From Undaria pinnatifida (lineage: Eukaryota > Sar > Phaeophyceae > Laminariales > Alariaceae): a DNA stretch of 64,000 bases. Positions 1 through 10,975 of the stretch are shown here, piece after piece (position 1 is the first letter of the stretch; every line of letters starts with the position of its first letter). Under the pieces are notes generated by a model. The model made no database searches. It was not told the origin of the DNA and was given only the letters and a program-made list of their open reading frames with translations. The stretch lies in NCBI GenBank assembly GCA_012845835.1, contig JABAKD010000010.1:18115204-18179203 (forward strand). Reading direction: 5' to 3'. Both the position numbers and the translations under genes were made by a program.

Positions 1-129
1 GAGTACTAAGCTCGTACATTAGTGTCACCAAGTGTCACTGGCCTCACACCTACGTTGCCGAGGGTTCGCCTCTTGTTCGACTAAACCCATTATCCGCAGT
101 AGCACCCCAGTGCCTAGTCTATGGCCAAG

Positions 130-245
130 CCACATTGTTCTATATGGGAATTAGTGTTGCATGGTTCTTTATATAGGAATTAGAGTTGCATAGTTCTTTA
201 TATAGGAATTAGAGTTGCATAGTTCTTTATATAGGATTTAGTGTG
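130..245. repeat. Tandem repeat, about 29-bp unit
   Basis: About four copies of a unit containing AGTTCTTTATATAGGAATTA follow one another with one or two differences each, ending at a C-rich run (249-271). No coding potential is visible. Confidence 0.8.
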
Positions 246-456
246 CTGGGACCCCCCCCCTCCCCCCCCCGGCCAAATGCAAAAAATGGAGTGAGGTGTC
301 CAAATTTTTCTTTGTGTGCTCCCTTGGCACAGTGAGTAAACAAAACCCCCCTATGCTTCTCAGACCAACCGAAAGAGACCCTAAAAAACAAAAAAAAACA
401 CGGGAAAAGTGCGCGCCGACAAAACCCTCAAATCTGTTATGCAAACTCTCATCTTT

Positions 457-1037
457 CTACACCACCAACGAAACCACAGGTTGGCCGGCCGCAGCATTCT
501 TGGCGGCTACTACGGTAACTGCTGCCTCGGTGTTTGATTTGCGCTCAACACCCAAAGCAGCCAATAATCCCCGCAAGATCTGCCCTAGCCCGAGGATAAG
601 GTGCCTGTTAAGCCTGAGGAACAAAGTTTTCTCGACCTTAGCGGGTGACATGTTTGCACGACGGTCGCTAGCGGTCAACTTCAGGGCAGAAAAGTTCCTC
701 TCTGCTTGGCAACTGGTGGCGTCGACACCCGCGTACAACCGCGCTACCAAGCCAACATGCGGCCAACGGGCAGGAAGGACAACGCTCCCTCCCAGGGAAA
801 CGTATGAATATTCACAAGGAAACGTATGAATATGAATATTTCACCATCCATGCACTTCACGTTCTTCTTGTTTACAGCTGGCTCGAGCTCCACGCAGTAC
901 TTCCAAATCCCTGACCTCTGCTTGTTTCTCCCAACGCCTGCACCCATCTTATTCACGGGAGCACCACTGATCGCAAATGACGGACTTGGCTGTGCCGGAG
1001 GCTCAGAAGCCGAGCCATCACCGGCCGATTCCGCCAT
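457..1037 (-). pseudogene. hAT-family transposase remnant (BED-like head joined to dimerisation tail)
   Basis: Read on the minus strand, 750-457 ends in a segment that looks like the hAT C-terminal dimerisation region: ATSCQAERNFSAL, then SDRRANMSPAKVE and LFLRLNRHL, then a stop at 457. hAT transposases typically have serine/alanine before ER.FS, then SDRR..L.P..VE and LFLR.N in this region. Upstream, from an ATG at 1037-1035, is a low-complexity head followed by a segment like a BED zinc finger (WKY, then CVEL, then VKC). The catalytic middle of the transposase is absent and the two parts lie in different frames. It is therefore an internally deleted, non-functional copy. The dimerisation tail is the firm part of the call; the BED assignment is tentative. 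Confidence 0.7.
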
Positions 1038-1044
1038 GAGGAAC

Positions 1045-1085
1045 GTGTGTGTGTGGTGCGTGTGTGGTGCGTGTGTGGTGCGTCT
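1045..1085. repeat. GTGTGTGG/TGCGTG simple repeat
   Basis: Short run of GTGTGGTGCGTGTGTGGTGC type immediately upstream of the hAT remnant's start codon on the minus strand. Confidence 0.7.
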
Positions 1086-1178
1086 CTCTCCAAAATGAAA
1101 AAATATATTAAAAATGGGAGAGCTAGCGTACCACAACAATGAATCTTTAAATCCAAGATTCACATATAGGTCTAGTAG

Positions 1179-2290
1179 TAATAAACACTTCTACGCAACT
1201 GATATCAACGGTTTATTATAGTTTAGTTTCCACGCACATATTGAAATCCCCCCCCCCCTCCCCGATCCCTCTTGTTCAAACGCCCCACCTAAACTCAAAA
1301 TCTACCAGAGTACCAGCCAGCTGATATCATCTCATTATCCTCATAGCGATCGATGCCGTAGCTCCAACTCATCTCCGCCCTCTCCCCCCCCCCCCCCCCC
1401 CCCCCCGCTTTTGCTCCCCGACCAGTTCGTTCAAACGCCCCGCTTATAATCGAAATCGGCCAGAATAATAAACACTTCTACGCAACTGATATCAAAGGTT
1501 TATAGTTTAGTTTCCGCGCACATATTGAAATCCCCCCCCCCTCCCGATCCCTCTCGTTCAACCGCCCCACCGAAAATCAAAATCTACCAGACAGAGTAGT
1601 AAACATTACCAGCCAGCTGATATCATCTCATTATCCTTATAGCCATCGATGCCGTAGCTCCAACTCATCTCCGCTTCCCCCCCCCCTTTGGTTCCCCGCC
1701 CATTTCGTTCAAACGCCCCACTTATAATCGAAATCGGCCAGAGTAATAAACACTAATAAGCCATTGATATCACGTCATTATCTTTCTAGCCATCCATGGC
1801 GTAGCTTTCATTCATCCCCCCTCCCCCCCTTCAACGCCCCCTCCTTCCCACACCCCGCACGATCGCCTAGACCCAGCACCGCGCGTATAGCAAGCCCCCA
1901 CATATATGATTAATACGCGCGATCGGAGTATCACACACAATGTTGCCAATATGAGTTTCGACCAAATCCTTGATCTCATAGCTGGAGAGTATTTAGTATA
2001 CATGTGACCTAAACCTCTTGAAAACCCTCCCCTCCCCCCCCTTGTTTGTCTTTTTTCCTTCTTTTCCCTCGCTCTCTCTCGCTCAAACGCCTCACCTAAT
2101 ATCGAAATCCGCCAGAGTAATAAACACTTCCACGCGCTGGATATCACCTCATTATCGTTTAAGAGCCGTCCATGCCGGTGCTGCGATTCCCACCCCCCCC
2201 CCATGCCCCCAACGCCCCCTCCTTCCCCACCACCCGCACCATCGCCTAGACCTAGCACCAGGCGTATAGCAAACCCTTACATCTATGCGA
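1179..2290. repeat. Tandem array of about 290-bp C-rich units
   Basis: Units begin near 1,179, 1,467, 1,745 and 2,118. Each carries AATAAACACTTCTACGC, a GATATCA stretch, a run of C, GTTCAAACGCCCCAC, CGAAATC..CCAGAG and ATCGATGCCGTAGC in the same order. C runs vary in length between units. All ORFs here read through poly-C and are not credible genes. The last unit runs into sequence with GCGCGATCGGAGTATCACAC, which also occurs at 2,670 and 23,250. Confidence 0.75.
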
Positions 2291-2479
2291 CATTAAGCTC
2301 CCCCCCCCCCCCCCTCCCCCCCCATATTCTCCCTCCCCTCCTCCACAAGGAGGATTTATAGTTTCCACGCACAAATTGAGCTGCCCCACCTGTCCCTCCC
2401 CCTCTCCCCCCCCTTTTGATCAAACCCAGGCCCCCACGTCCTTAAAAACTCCGCCCTCCCCTCACCGGTTATTCGACTT

Positions 2480-2735
2480 ACAGGATTCACTTAACAAACT
2501 GATGCATTTCCTTCCACAGCTGTCAGATGTTGTCCCCCTCAGAAACGGGTTTTATAGTTTCCGCGCACAGACTGCCTAACATCACCCTGTTGACCCTGAT
2601 AGCTGCACTGTAATTGCAAGAGGAGTCGCCGACCTATATCCTTAATGAGGACACACCCCACGCAGTACGCGCGATCAGAGTATCACACGCAGCTTGCAAA
2701 GATGAGTTTCGACAAAATCTCTGATCTCACAGGTG
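2480..2735 (+). repeat. Dispersed repeat, pair with 23,068-23,320
   Basis: This stretch and 23,068-23,320 share AACTGATGCATTTCCTTCCA, TAGTTTCCGCGCACAGACTG, CATCACCCTGTTGACCCTG, CGACCTATATCCTTAATGAG and CGCGATC.GAGTATCACAC in the same order and orientation. The second copy lies inside the LTR retrotransposon. No coding capacity is seen. The element type is unknown. Confidence 0.75.
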
Positions 2736-2849
2736 GAGTGTATTTTAAGTTTCATAATAATATTAATAAATATGAAATACAAATTAAGATTTCTACTAAA
2801 AGTGAGAAACTACACGTAAGTGGGAAGTGGAAATGGGAGATTTGGGAGG

Positions 2850-3250
2850 TTGAGTGGGAAGCGCAAATGGGAGGAAGATGGGAACTGACAATGGGAGCAG
2901 CATGTCCACAATGGTCATGGGAACGGGAGTACGGGGATAGCGGGACGGGAAGCAAGTGGGACGGGACAAATTATCCTGCCAGCGGGATAGATAGGAAGTG
3001 ACGGGACGGGAGAAAGTATCCTGACAACGGGATGGGAAGTGATGGGACGGGGAGAAAGTATCCGACGATGGGATGGGAAGCAAGGTGGGGACGGGAGGAC
3101 GGGAGGATACTATTTCGGCCATATGGGACGGAAATGGGTAGGAAAAACATGATGGGAAGGGACGGGAGGTCGCGGACGGGAGACATTTCACGATGGGACG
3201 GGACGGGAATACCCGTCCCGTCCTGTTCTCCATGGGAATTCCCGTCCCGT
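2850..3250. repeat. GGGACGGGA minisatellite with inverted end
   Basis: Irregular repeats of GGGACGGGA / GGGATGGGAAG separated by GAGAAAGTATCC. The right end carries the complementary motif (CCCGTCCCGT), so 3,195-3,250 can fold back. Subterminal GGGACGGG clusters are known from some DNA transposons, but no transposase ORF or clear ends are visible here. The translated ORFs simply follow the repeat. Confidence 0.6.
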
Positions 3251-3261
3251 TGACTCCCATA

Positions 3262-3344
3262 TGACAGTCCTTGGATACTATTAGTCCGTGTGACCACTTG
3301 CAAAAGGTTAACCAATAGCTCACCCAAAGAAAGCCTTATAAACA
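3262..3344 (-). mobile_element. Solo LTR of TRIM-like miniature retrotransposon
   Basis: On the minus strand this reads TGTTTATAAGGCTT, then GGTTAACCTTTTGCAAGTGG, then GGACTAATA. It matches the LTRs of the elements at 32,336 and 40,721. No internal region is attached. A target duplication is not evident. Confidence 0.6.
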
Positions 3345-3975
3345 TGTACACTCACAAAAATCGGCGCGCTTCGCGCGCCTTATTTTTCCTTATAGGGCTG
3401 CGCAAGCGAAGGTCGTAGATAGATGGTATCGTCCACGCGGAAACCGTTGCCTTACAATGCCACTTTAGTCCCAAACTCGTTGGATCAGTAGAAGAGGTAG
3501 GTGTGAAGGCATGTTGTCGATGTGGTGCCTGTTTGCAGATGTTTGGGCCGTTTGCCGGTCAACGGAAGCGCGGCCTTCGTGCAGATGAGTTATTGTAACG
3601 GCCTTCGGGAAGGTGTGTTATTGTAACTACAGATACGTCCGACGACCAAACACCCTTTTTAGCGGGACAGGTAAATGCTCACGGCTTGAATGTCGTACGT
3701 ATCATTAGTTGTGGGCTAGTTATACGTACGAACCTGCCAAAAAAAAAGATTTTTTTTCTTCAACACCACAGAGAATGGCCTGGGTGTAGAATCCACCGAA
3801 ACAAACGGACCAGGGGCAAGCTCAAAAAGCGAGGAGTTGATAATCGTGGGTCGATGTTTTCCAGATTCTCGAACGATATGCTTTAGACTAGACTGCACTA
3901 CTTTTACAGACCACGCCACACTGAAAACTCACCGAGGGTGCTTTATTTTGTTGTGGGCGTTATAATCGCAGGTAC
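3345..3975. other. Non-coding stretch, no assignable feature
   Basis: A short palindrome (CGGCGCGCTTCGCGCGCC, near 3,361) and an A/T-rich run near 3,740 are present. A 66-codon ORF at 3,686-3,886 has no recognisable domain and is not credited. Confidence 0.4.
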
Positions 3976-3977
3976 GT

Positions 3978-4310
3978 GCTTTTTTTTTTTCATCCTCCGG
4001 CGGATGAGGAAAAATAAAGCTTTAGCTCACCACACTTCCACGTATTTCCATACGCGTCGTGTGTCGATTTTTAACTCAGATGCTTTCGCATCCCAACGCT
4101 AGCTGGCGCACCCTTCGGATCCCAATGTAGGTATAGCGTAAGCTGTCCCTATTATTGGTCTTCGTTACAACCCCGGCAGCGCAAGCTGCCGTTGTATACG
4201 AATGCGTGTGTATGTCGACCCGGCCTGTCCCTTGAGGGTCAGGTTCGTTGGAGATAGCCACCCGGAATGTCATCTTTACGGGAGTGTGGGACTTGCTTAA
4301 GCTCACCCAC
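3978..4310 (-). mobile_element. SINE-like retroposon with A-rich tail, longer copy
   Basis: On the minus strand the sequence runs from about 4,310 to a homopolymer A tail at about 3,990-3,980. Its last part (4,155-3,985) matches the short retroposon at 53,848-54,025, including GGGACAGCTTACGCTATACC, TGCGCCAGCTAGCGT, GTGGTGAGCTAAAGCTTTA and CATCCGCCGGAGGAT before the A tail. This copy extends about 150 bp further 5' than the other. No protein is encoded. The head does not show a clean tRNA, so its origin is unknown. Confidence 0.65.
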
Positions 4311-4399
4311 TAACAAAACCCCTGGCCATGAGAGATGGCCTTCCGATGGGCACGTGCATTTTCAGCATGCAGCAGTAGTAGTAGTTACCGGTACCACCG

Positions 4400-4960
4400 T
4401 TGTTTCGTGGGTGGGTGGTGGGTCGGTGGATGGGTGAGAGTGGGTGGGCAACACGTAATTAATTGTACCCCGCTGGGGGTCCAACATACCCATGATTGTG
4501 TTTTCGAGATAAACTAACTGTTTTCAAGATAAAACACGCGAGTACAGACCAAACACCTCTGTTTGCTGGTGTACGTACTGCTGTACTGCTGTACTGCTTT
4601 ACTGCTGTACTGCTGTAGCAGATATCGGTTGGAGTGTCGGGTGGTAGGAGGGGTTGGTCGGTTAGCGGGTGGTTGGTTGGGTAGGTTGGTGCCGGTCGTT
4701 TAGTTCGCGGGTGAGTGCTTTCGTGCCTGTTGAAGGTTGAGCTGTTGTTGTGGTTGTAGCAGTAGTATGTATACTATGCCTTTCTCTCCGCTATATTACC
4801 GACCTGCTCTGGCTAAGGTCGAGTACGAACCAACGCATTCGTTTGCTACTGTACCGCTGTGGCATGGTGGATGGGTTGGTTGGTGGGTGAATGGCTTGGT
4901 CGGTGGGTGGGTGTGTCATGCGGTGCGTGGGTGGTGTTTAGTCGGCAAATTGGAGGAAGC
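4400..4960. repeat. GGTTGGTGGG-rich and CTGCTGTACT repeats
   Basis: Two low-complexity types alternate. GTGGGTGG/GGTTGGT stretches occur at 4,408-4,445, 4,640-4,690 and 4,865-4,935. A decamer CTGCTGTACT array lies at about 4,570-4,620. ORFs here are translations of the repeats. Confidence 0.65.
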
Positions 4961-4996
4961 AGATGTCGTGTTGGTGCGGTTTGCTCGGCCCGTGGG

Positions 4997-6240
4997 GATT
5001 GGGGTTTCCACACCGTGCGGGTCGGTATCGACCCGGGAGAACTCACTCGATCCCGGGGTGTCGGGGAGTTGTTGTAGAGATATATGAAAAGATGTCTGAA
5101 TCGGGGATGGAACCCAATTCTCCCCGGGTGCGGCGGGACTGGGGGCGTCAAACGAAGACGGGGCCCTATCCTCCCCGGGGTCCGCTCGCTCTACACGCCC
5201 CAGTCAATCAGCGATCGGCCCGTGTGTGAGGAAGTAGACTAAAAATGTTGAACAACAAATGGGTTATTTCCTTCTAAACTCGTTTTTCCACCACATTCTC
5301 CCCCACTAAACCTGACATATCTCCCAGATTATGTCAGGAACCCCGATGAGATACCGAGTATTCATTGCGACTTTCTCGGCATTGGAGTGACTTGCAATGA
5401 TCCTATGCATTATTACCCTTATCGTTGTATTTTAAGTGGTTGAGTTTTACCCAGGTTTTTGGGCGTTTGAACGTGAGAAAAACTTTTTTTTTGTTTTTCC
5501 GGGAAAGACGGTGAGAATCGAACCAGCGACCTCACTGTTCATAATATCACATCCTGCCGACGGCGCCATTGTGAGGAAGTAGACTAAAGATGTCGCACAA
5601 CAAATAAATGCTACTCGAGTTATTTCTTTCTAATAAACTCGTTTTCCCACCAAACGTGGGATTGGGGTTTCCACACCGTGCGGGGGGGTGTCGACCCGGG
5701 TGAAGTCGATTTTCGTCCCCGGGGTGACGGAGTTCTAAAGATATGGAAGGATGTCTGAACCGGGGATGGGACCCAATGATGAGCAACGGGTGCGACGGGA
5801 CTGGGGGGGTCATACTGGGACGCCCTGGTCCGCCCCGGGTTTCGCTCGCTCTACTCGCCCCAGCCAATCAGCGATCGGCACGTGGCATTGGGGTTTCCAC
5901 ACCGTGCGCGGAGCGGTTTCGACCCAGGAGAACCCGATTTTTGTCCCCGGGGGTGACGCAGTTGTAGAGATATGGAAGGATGTCTGAACCGGGGATGGAA
6001 CCCAATCCTCAACAACAGGTGCGGTGGGACTGGGGGAGGTCAAACTGGGACGTGGCCCTATCCTCCCCGGGTTTCGCTCGCTTTACGCGCCCCAGCCAAT
6101 CAGCGATTGGCCCCTGGGACGAGGTTTCCACACCGTGCGGGGCGGTGCCGACCCGGGAGAACTCCGGGGATGAGACCCAATCCTCCCCGGGTGCGGCGGG
6201 ACTGGGGGAGGGTCAAACAGGGACGTGGCCCTGCCCCCCC
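4997..6240. repeat. Tandem array of about 230-bp units
   Basis: Units begin near 4,997, 5,656, 5,886 and 6,118. Each has GGGGTTTCCACACCGTGCG, TCGACCCGGGAGAA, GTTGTAGAGATATGGAAGG, ATGTCTGAACCGGGGATGG, GCGGGACTGGGGG and CGCCCCAGCCAATCAGCGAT in order. The first and second units are separated by 430 bp. That spacer starts and ends with a second repeat (GTGAGGAAGTAGACTAAA, at 5,227 and 5,571). ORFs on both strands are repeat translations. Confidence 0.8.
5495..5585 (-). ncRNA. tRNA-like sequence, probably a SINE head
   Basis: On the minus strand a near-consensus RNA polymerase III A box (TGGCGCCGTCGG) is followed about 40 nt later by a B box inside GCTGGTTCGATTCTCACC. The anticodon arm does not fold into a canonical stem, so this is not called a tRNA gene. 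A sequence with the same A-box region (GGCGGCGCCATTATTATGGG on plus) occurs near 48,590 without a B box. Confidence 0.45.
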
Positions 6241-6283
6241 ACCCCCCCGTCCCCCCGGTTTGGTTGATGCTATTTCGGCGTCT

Positions 6284-7150
6284 TCATTCAGCAGTGAGGC
6301 GTTGCCAGCTCTTCTTCTTGTCGATCTCGTCCCGGTGCCATATCGTCATCATGAAGCGGTCCGCCGCGTCGACGATCTCCCGGTGCCAGTTCCCAATTTT
6401 CTTAGCCGCCCTCGGTCATAGTACAACAGTCTCTACTCCGAACACAGTAAAGGGGAGCTATCCGTGGACCCCTCGGTAGCTTCGAATGCCCTGATGATGA
6501 ATCAGATGATGTCGTCTACCAGACACTAGGCCCAGTTCTTTTCTGGTCGGCTTCGTCCCGGGTTCACCCCACCGGCCATTGTCCCGAACATTACGCGATG
6601 GGTCAGTCGCTCCTTGGTCGTCCGTTGTACGGCTCCCGCAAAGAGGAGCCGTCGTTTGCGGATAGTCGTCTCAACGCTCTCACATTGTGCATTCTTGAAA
6701 GCCTTGGCGTACGACATGCGGTGGTCGGTGCGCTGTCGGCGCTTATCCTTACTTGGGAGGAGGTTGTGGTATGCCGTTCGGAGTTTAGCGAAGTAGTTCC
6801 CGGCCGAGAACCCAAGTCACACACCCGTACAGTAGGGTCTCTATCACCTCGGTCTTTATTAGCAGGCGCACCTTTAACATGAACGGGGGATTCTCCATAT
6901 ATATATATTATATCGTACATACTACATACAGCTCGCGCTTGAAACAATCGTAGCATGCCCACGCGAGTCGGATACGTTGTTTGACCTCTGGCATGGTGTC
7001 GGCGTTTGCGTCGATACGACCGCCCAGGTACAGAAACTGCATCGTCTATATAATATAGGTCCTCTGGCCAGTTGCTTCGACGACGAGCGGTGCGCTCAGA
7101 GGTCGGGAGCACTTGGTTGAGTGTGCGCAGCAGCATTGTCTCTGTCAGAA
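6284..7150 (-). pseudogene. Decayed LINE, C-terminal part of reverse transcriptase ORF
   Basis: Reading down the minus strand in changing frames gives the usual order of a non-LTR ORF after the catalytic core. TETMLLRT is followed by FLYLGGRIDANAD and KQRIRLAWACYDCF. Then come KVRLLIKTEVIETLLYGCVTW, RKRRLLFAGAVQR and RVMFGTMAGG. A C-terminal stretch ends in a stop at 6,286-6,284. YGCVTW and the RKRRLLFAG..R block are typical of RTE/CR1-type elements and are shared in style with the LINE at 17-21 kb. The C-terminus differs, so it is another family. At least three frame changes and the lack of a 5' part make it a pseudogene. Confidence 0.75.
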
Positions 7151-8190
7151 GGTTTTAAGAAAATGAGGTTGAACAAGCTACCTTGGTTGGGATGAAATAA
7201 GAGTACGAGATCTTACCGTTTTTTCGACAACATGGTTGACGCATCCCCCCACACTGTGTACGAGACGAAGGGGGTGTCACCGTACAATGGTTGTTTGTTG
7301 CGTTTCATTGGGTTAGGGTTAGGGTATACCTGGTACCAGGGTCGTATGTGAATGTCTTTTTAAGAGTACAAGGGCTCCGCATGGCATTTGCCGGCGCCCA
7401 TGCTTCGGGTAGGGCAGGGCAGCACTTCGACAACTTAATTAAGGTGTAGCTGTCCGATTTGGCATGCATTGAACTTTAAAGTAATGCCAAGAGTTTAATA
7501 CGAACATGGGATTATAAAAGTCATGCTTTGACAAAAGAAAAAACGTTATATTATTTTTCAACAAAAAAAGGCAAGGATAGGCGAAACAAACCATGTTAAA
7601 TGCGCCGTCAAGTAAAAATTGGCGTCTGTCAAACGAAAATACCGAAAAGAGTATTATAATTGATAACCTGCGTCGCCTCTAGGCGAAATGAAAGAGGCCT
7701 TGGCATTAATAAAGAGACTGCACGGCTGTCCCCGTGGCAATGGAGGTTCGAAGTCGACAGGATGCAAAGTCGGTTTGCATCAAACGTCGACATGAGGACA
7801 TGTCAGCCGGCGAGGTTTTGGAAGAAGATTGCTTTGTTTGTTACGTGAAGGCTGTCGCATTGATTGGTCTGCGTGGTCGCGGGCGAGGAGGAAAACGTAG
7901 AAGAGGAGGGCGATCCCTCGTTGAGGCGGCGTTGTCTAAGATTGGTGCGGGGGTGGCTTTGCTCGTACGGGAGGTTGGCGTAGCGCTTCTTCTCTGTTTT
8001 TTCTCGAGAAGGCGGGATGATATGTGTGTCTGCTGTCTTTTCTTCGTGGGGGTTTTCACGTTGTCGAAATCGGACGCGTCCCCTCAATGCAAAATATCCG
8101 GAGTGTCTCTACCATGACGACTGCTGACAGTGCCGTGCGTATTTCCTAGAGACTGACATATTATTCACTGGTAGCAATAATAATAAGATA
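7151..8190. other. No assignable gene; short telomere-like motif
   Basis: Contains two and a half TTAGGG units at 7,312-7,326. A 127-codon plus ORF (7,734-8,117) has a hydrophobic middle but no recognisable domain, no splice context and a T-rich composition. I do not call it a gene. Confidence 0.4.
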
Positions 8191-8197
8191 CCTTTGC

Positions 8198-8572
8198 AAC
8201 ATTTTTTTTTCTTCATCCCATGTATTATCCCCGCACCACTCTCGCGCTCCCTCCCAGTAGTAACTCAGATCCGGGGTCACATAGCGGGCCCTCCTCCTCC
8301 CTCCCCACTTCGGCACGTGCTTTCATTTTTATCGCGGGAAGAATCCAGCATTTTCTTCCCTCGTCGACTCGCGTCGAACCAACCCACGCTGCTAGCTGCT
8401 AGCCGGTCTCAGCAGTTAGTTGATCCCTGTTTTTTTTTTGCATTTATTTTTGCAAATAAAGTCAAATCTCATCGTGGTGGGTGTCGAACCCAAGGACAAC
8501 CAAACGTTGGTAGTATTCGAGTGTAAAACCACTATTATCAATAGACCACCGGGGCGGCCGGCTGACAATTGA
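8198..8572 (-). mobile_element. SINE with tRNA-like head, copy 1
   Basis: On the minus strand the head (8,572-8,475) has an A box (TGGTCTATTGATAATAGTGG region) and a B box in CCTTGGGTTCGACACCCACC, the layout of a tRNA-derived promoter. The body then shares blocks with 60,675-61,005 and with the split copy around the LTR element. Examples are CGACTCGCGTCGA, GCGATAAAAATGAA and GACCCCGGATCTGAGTTAC (read on minus). It ends in an A-rich tail near 8,205. No protein is encoded. Confidence 0.7.
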
Positions 8573-8892
8573 TTAAAACAAAACAGGATCTTTGCATAGA
8601 GATTACATTCCCTCCCCCATATTGTATGATATTACGATGGTTGACGCGATATGTATAGAATAAAGCCGCAAATACCTAAATAGAGAGTTTCGGAGTCGTC
8701 AAAACCTACAAATAGGGAACAAAAATTAGGGATTAGCCGGCTTAAATCTGCAAATAGTTTACAGTCCCGTAGTCCTAAAGGGTCAACAGCGTAATTTTTA
8801 GAAATAAGCCGCGTGAGGACGCGCTAAATCTTGGAGTTCTTTTAGCTCTCCAGATTTAACGCGCCCAGACACGGGCTGCTGCAAAAAAAATC

Positions 8893-9354
8893 ATGCGCGC
8901 CAGTGGTAGAGCACGCAATCCTAGCCAAAAGGCTGGAGAGGCTGGGGCCGGTGATCAGCAGGCGACCCGGTCCACGGGCTGTGTGGGGTTTACGGAGTTT
9001 GGCGAGCGGCACGCGGAGGAGGTTGAGAGAAGGGGAGGAGAGGAGCAGCAGTCCGATGATGACGAGGAGGTGGAAGCAGTCACCGTGGTACTCGGCAAGC
9101 AGGTAGCAGCCGCGGCCCAGCCGACTGAGCCGGAGCCGAAGAAGACGAGGGTCAGCAAGAAGTGCAACACACTCCATGACCTTGTGCTCGCGCAGAAGGG
9201 TGACAGAGGGAAAGAGAGAAAGAGAGGAGCCTCTTCGCGGGCCTCTTCGTTCTGTTTTTTTTTTTCGGTGAAACACATACATACATGCCGCTCCTCTCTC
9301 AGTTGTATGTCTCGAGTGCACGCACAACAGGAAAGACAACAGCAGTACGCTTAA
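8893..9354 (+). CDS. Possible hypothetical protein or first exon
   Basis: A 153-codon ORF with an acidic middle (EEQQSDDDEEVEAV), an alanine/proline segment and a basic end (KKTRVSKKC, RGKERKRG). Composition changes abruptly after about residue 118, where a run of T gives CFFFSV, so any real coding part probably stops near 9,240. No family is recognised and no acceptor or donor is compelling. It may be an exon or a remnant of an element. Confidence 0.25.
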   Translation: MRASGRARNPSQKAGEAGAGDQQATRSTGCVGFTEFGERHAEEVERRGGEEQQSDDDEEVEAVTVVLGKQVAAAAQPTEPEPKKTRVSKKCNTLHDLVLAQKGDRGKERKRGASSRASSFCFFFSVKHIHTCRSSLSCMSRVHAQQERQQQYA

Positions 9355-9359
9355 GACGA

Positions 9360-10550
9360 ATGTGCTAGGTGTCTCGGTGGGGCCGCTGGTGTGTGGTTGT
9401 AGACTAGACGCCTCCACCCGCGTAGCAAAGGTGCCCGCGAAAGCTTTTCGCTGCTGTGCCCTTCAAAAAAAAAGAAGCACGGAAAAAAATCAAATTTCAC
9501 GATCCCCAGGCCACTAGTCTACATGACATATGTATGTACATGTAGAACCGCCGCACAGCAGCATCACGGTGACAAATCAAGTGGAATTACTTGTATCTCG
9601 CACAGGAGGTAAAATATGGCAACCGTACTACATTCATCCTACCTCGGGCCGTTCTGCATGCAGCACGGTGTTAACGATGCGCGCAGATCATGACTGTCTT
9701 GTGCGCACAACAAAAACGACCTTCACATGCCAAAAAAAAATGTTGCCTGAACACGGAGACGGACGGACCGGGGAAGGGCGCGGCAGGATGTGTACGTATT
9801 GCAGCAGTGGCCGTCTTGGGGTTACAGAAATTGGGTGCGACATACAGAGATCGCACCGCGAAAGGGGGAAAAAAAGGCGCGCATCGACACAGCTAGCACC
9901 TGAACCCGCCGTGTATGTGTAGTAGTGGGCGGTCCGTATCGATTTGTGCAGCACGGTTTGTACCACCTGTTCCCCGGGCCGTATTTTCGTCCTGACGATT
10001 CCGCCGCTTTAAAATTTCTCGGGAAAATTCTAAGGCGGGCTGTTGGTGGCCCTTATTCCTAATTATTTCTCCTTGTTTCTGGCTCTTTAGAGCTCCAATC
10101 CGAAACTCCCAAATACCAGCGTACGCGGAGTTTTAGATATCATGAATAACGAACGACCGCAACGGCAGAGCACGGCAAAGCATAGCGCTTCGCTCTGCTG
10201 AGCTAGCGGTGCGCTGCTGAGCTGAGCCGCAGGGCATCGCAGGGCACTGCACGGCGCTTCGTTGCTGTAAGCTATAGCGCTGCGATGGGGTGCTGGGCGG
10301 TGTCGAGCTGATGAGCCAAGCCCAGATCTCAGCCGATAAAGCTTCGTCAAGTACAAAACCAATGGTGCGAATCAAAGAAAAGCTAAAGCTGGACCGTTCC
10401 GCAACTAATGCACAGGCGGCAAATTAGCGGCAAATGGTAGGAGGTTCAACTTACTAGACAAAAAGGAAGAAAAATCGCGAAAAGGTTCAAAATCGTGTTG
10501 GCAGAAAAACCAAATTTGCAGGAAGCAGCTGAAAGGTCAAGAAACAGGCA
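9360..10550. other. Intergenic, no assignable gene
   Basis: Several overlapping ORFs under 131 codons exist but show no domains. 10,155-10,300 is GC-rich with imperfect GCTGAGC and GGCACTGCACGGC repeats able to form secondary structure. Confidence 0.4.
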
Positions 10551-10555
10551 ATATT

Positions 10556-10975
10556 TCCGTTGTTGTTGTTGTTGTCGTTCTCACATCAACTCGCATAATC
10601 AAGTCCGTGGTCGCAGGACAGGCTCCAGTCACTCTGGAGCTGAGGAATACCCTAGGGGAAAAACACAAACCAAACGTGGTACACGCATGAATCACAGCTG
10701 ACGCAATTCATGCCTCCACCAGAAACATATAAAAGTGAAATCGGGAGTCAGTCTACGATGTGCCAGGTCCATACTGGTGCATACGTCTCATTACTCGCGC
10801 CTGGAAAAACCTACTATACCGCTCGCCACCCAAGAAAGACTACCACGCATATATTACACGTGGTATCTATCACTACGCATACGCACAACAGACGCAAGTC
10901 AATTGGCAAAAAGAAACAAGCAAAGAAGAGAAAGGAAAGGAAATGGGTGCATGGGGCCAAGGAAAAGGAAAGGTA
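10556..10975 (-). mobile_element. 5'-truncated LINE tail
   Basis: This is the reverse complement of the 3' untranslated end of the LINE at 17-21.4 kb. Shared blocks include the (GTT)n tail, CTCACATCAACTCGCATAAT, GGACAGGCTCCAGTCACT, GCAATTCATGCCTCCACCAG, GTCTACGATGTGCCAGGTCC and CTATCACTACGCATACGCAC. Similarity stops near 10,975, inside what is the pyrimidine-rich part of the full element. Only untranslated sequence is left, as expected for incomplete target-primed reverse transcription. Confidence 0.8.

Noticed and set aside
296-829. 177-codon plus ORF
   Set aside because: It is the antisense of the hAT dimerisation segment and has no domain of its own.
6598-6882. Plus-strand ORFs over the decayed LINE
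   Set aside because: They are antisense of a recognisable reverse transcriptase tail.
7312-7326. TTAGGG repeats suggesting a telomere
   Set aside because: Only two and a half units, internal, with ordinary sequence on both sides.
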